Below are positions 12,902 to 13,714 of a stretch of DNA of 13,714 bases, in pieces (position 1 is the first letter of the stretch; each line of letters opens with the position of its first letter). The notes under the pieces are model-generated. The model saw only the letters and a list, made by a program, of their open reading frames with translations. It had not been told where the DNA came from and did no database searches. Source of the DNA: Planctomycetota bacterium (GTDB lineage Bacteria; Planctomycetota; JAMOSO01); assembly GCA_027063065.1 (NCBI GenBank), contig JAMOSO010000022.1, positions 1-13,714 on the forward strand, given 5' to 3'. The position numbers were made by a program, and so were the translations under genes.

Positions 12902-12907
12902 AAAGGA
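12902..12907 (+). promoter_or_regulatory. Porin ribosome-binding site
   Basis: AAAGGA ends 8 bases before the ATG at 12916, in an unpaired A-rich stretch just after hairpin C. It fixes the start, as does the signal peptide that follows. Confidence 0.75.
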
Positions 12908-12915
12908 ATAATAGA

Positions 12916-13714
12916 ATGAAAAAAATTCTTACTGCTGTATCTGCTTTCGCCCTTGCGGGTTTTGTTGCTTCAACTGCTCAAGCTAAAATTACTGAGCTAA
13001 ACATTGGTGGTTCAATTGAACTAACTGGTATCTACGCTGATAACACTTCAGACATTAAAGATACTAACGTTGATGGCAATAACGATCAAACTGCTTATTA
13101 TGAATTAAACGTAGATCTTGATTTTGTTGGTAAAGCATCTGAAAATGTTGAGTTTGCTATTAAAACAGAATGGAATGATCTTTCAGACCGTGGCGCTGCT
13201 AATGGTTCTTTAGAACTTGATGAAGCTTACATCACATTAAAAGAGTTTGGTTATAAACCATTAACTGTAACTGCTGGTTTAACTAATCCAGTTATCAGTC
13301 TTCGTGGTGACGATGCTGCTATGACAGATATTGATATGATGGGTCTAACTGCTGATTTGGATTTTGAACCAGTACAAATTAAAGTATTTGCTGGCACTCT
13401 AAACGAAACTGACAATACTATTGGGTCTTTAGAAGATGCTATGGATAATGACTTTGCTAGTAATAATAAAGCCTTTGCTACACAATCAGATGATAGTGTT
13501 CAAGGTATGATTTTAGACTGGTGGTTTGGTGAAAATAATTTAGTAACTGGTTCTATTATGCATTTTCAAGAAGCTTCTAATCGTGCAGGATCAGTCGTAA
13601 CTGTAGCTGGTGATAACGAAAAAGAAGCTGATTATTTTCAATATATCTTAGGTGCTGACTGGTTCTTTGGTCAAAATATCGAAGCCTATGGTCAAATTGG
13701 TATGCAAGATGGTG
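12916..13714 (+). CDS. Porin-like outer-membrane beta-barrel protein, N-terminal part
   Basis: This is an exported protein, cut by the window end after 266 codons with the frame still open. Residues 1-23 form a classic signal peptide (MKK start, hydrophobic ILTAVSAFALAGFVAST, cleavage after AQA). The mature part starts KITELNIGGSIELTGIYAD, and alternating strands with aromatic ends follow (YYELNVDLDFVGKA, VEFAIKTEWND, IEAYGQIG), with many Asp, Asn, Gly and Thr residues. This looks like the barrel of a Gram-negative porin. It is rich in Asp and Glu, which would give an acidic barrel. Codon use favours GCT, ACT, GGT, CTT and GAA and differs from the upstream genes, as expected for high expression. 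The long structured leader agrees with that. The pore's substrate and exact family cannot be named. The N-terminus also fits other barrels of the same fold, but not a lipoprotein. Confidence 0.8.
   Translation, partial: MKKILTAVSAFALAGFVASTAQAKITELNIGGSIELTGIYADNTSDIKDTNVDGNNDQTAYYELNVDLDFVGKASENVEFAIKTEWNDLSDRGAANGSLELDEAYITLKEFGYKPLTVTAGLTNPVISLRGDDAAMTDIDMMGLTADLDFEPVQIKVFAGTLNETDNTIGSLEDAMDNDFASNNKAFATQSDDSVQGMILDWWFGENNLVTGSIMHFQEASNRAGSVVTVAGDNEKEADYFQYILGADWFFGQNIEAYGQIGMQDG

Larger units (their letters stand above)
12515..12915. other. Gene-free 400 bp region upstream of porin gene
   Basis: No long open frame exists on either strand. The first half (12515-12680) is T-rich and must hold the start signals for popT on the minus strand and probably those of the porin gene; it also has two AAGCACTT motifs. 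The second half (about 12688-12895) is richer in G and C and packed with inverted repeats, listed separately. No tRNA or known riboswitch was recognised. Confidence 0.8.

Overview
The window is AT-rich (about one third G+C by eye) and comes from a diderm (Gram-negative type) bacterium. The evidence for a diderm is a site-2 protease of the RseP type, a protein with a signal peptide and a porin-like sequence, and cytoplasmic murein-recycling enzymes. The lineage cannot be fixed from the sequence alone. AmgK/MurU-type recycling is known from Proteobacteria and Bacteroidetes, while the four-PDZ RseP and the divergent Mur ligase do not point clearly to one phylum. Genes are tightly packed, with 4 to 13 bp overlaps, 2 bp gaps and convergent stop codons that touch or overlap.

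Layout. (1) 1-602: 3' part of an Opp/Dpp-type ABC importer ATPase, cut by the window edge inside its Walker A motif. (2) 672-5579: four translationally linked genes on the + strand, namely a Mur ligase of the MurC/Mpl group, a compact LD-carboxypeptidase (LdcA), a DUF1343/GH171 exo-N-acetylmuramidase (NamZ) without signal peptide, and one polypeptide that fuses a MurU-like nucleotidyltransferase to an AmgK-like sugar kinase. (3) 5572-8169: mutS on the - strand, overlapping the fusion gene by 8 bp at the stop codons. (4) 8327-11330: rseP with four PDZ domains, followed after 16 bp by a CNNM/HlyC-type membrane protein with a CBS pair. (5) 11333-12466 (or 12514): a DUF368/PopT undecaprenyl-phosphate translocase on the - strand. 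(6) About 12515-12915: a 400 bp gene-free region with candidate promoter elements, a possible 18-codon ORF, a near-perfect but startless Shine-Dalgarno sequence and three strong tandem hairpins. (7) 12916-end: the 5' part of a porin-like outer-membrane protein.

Working together. Regions 1 and 2 read as a nearly self-contained cell-wall salvage unit. The importer may bring in murein fragments. NamZ would release MurNAc from the non-reducing end of MurNAc-GlcNAc fragments. The kinase half would make MurNAc-1-phosphate and the transferase half UDP-MurNAc. LdcA would trim tetrapeptide to tripeptide, and the Mur ligase would join tripeptide to UDP-MurNAc. NamZ yields MurNAc rather than anhydro-MurNAc, so this route needs neither NagZ nor AnmK. 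DUF368/PopT, which returns the lipid carrier of wall synthesis, lies nearby but on the opposite strand.

Most notable points: the cytoplasmic NamZ, the MurU-AmgK fusion, the divergent Mur ligase beside LdcA, the four-PDZ RseP, and the structured porin leader whose hairpin arms can exchange partners.
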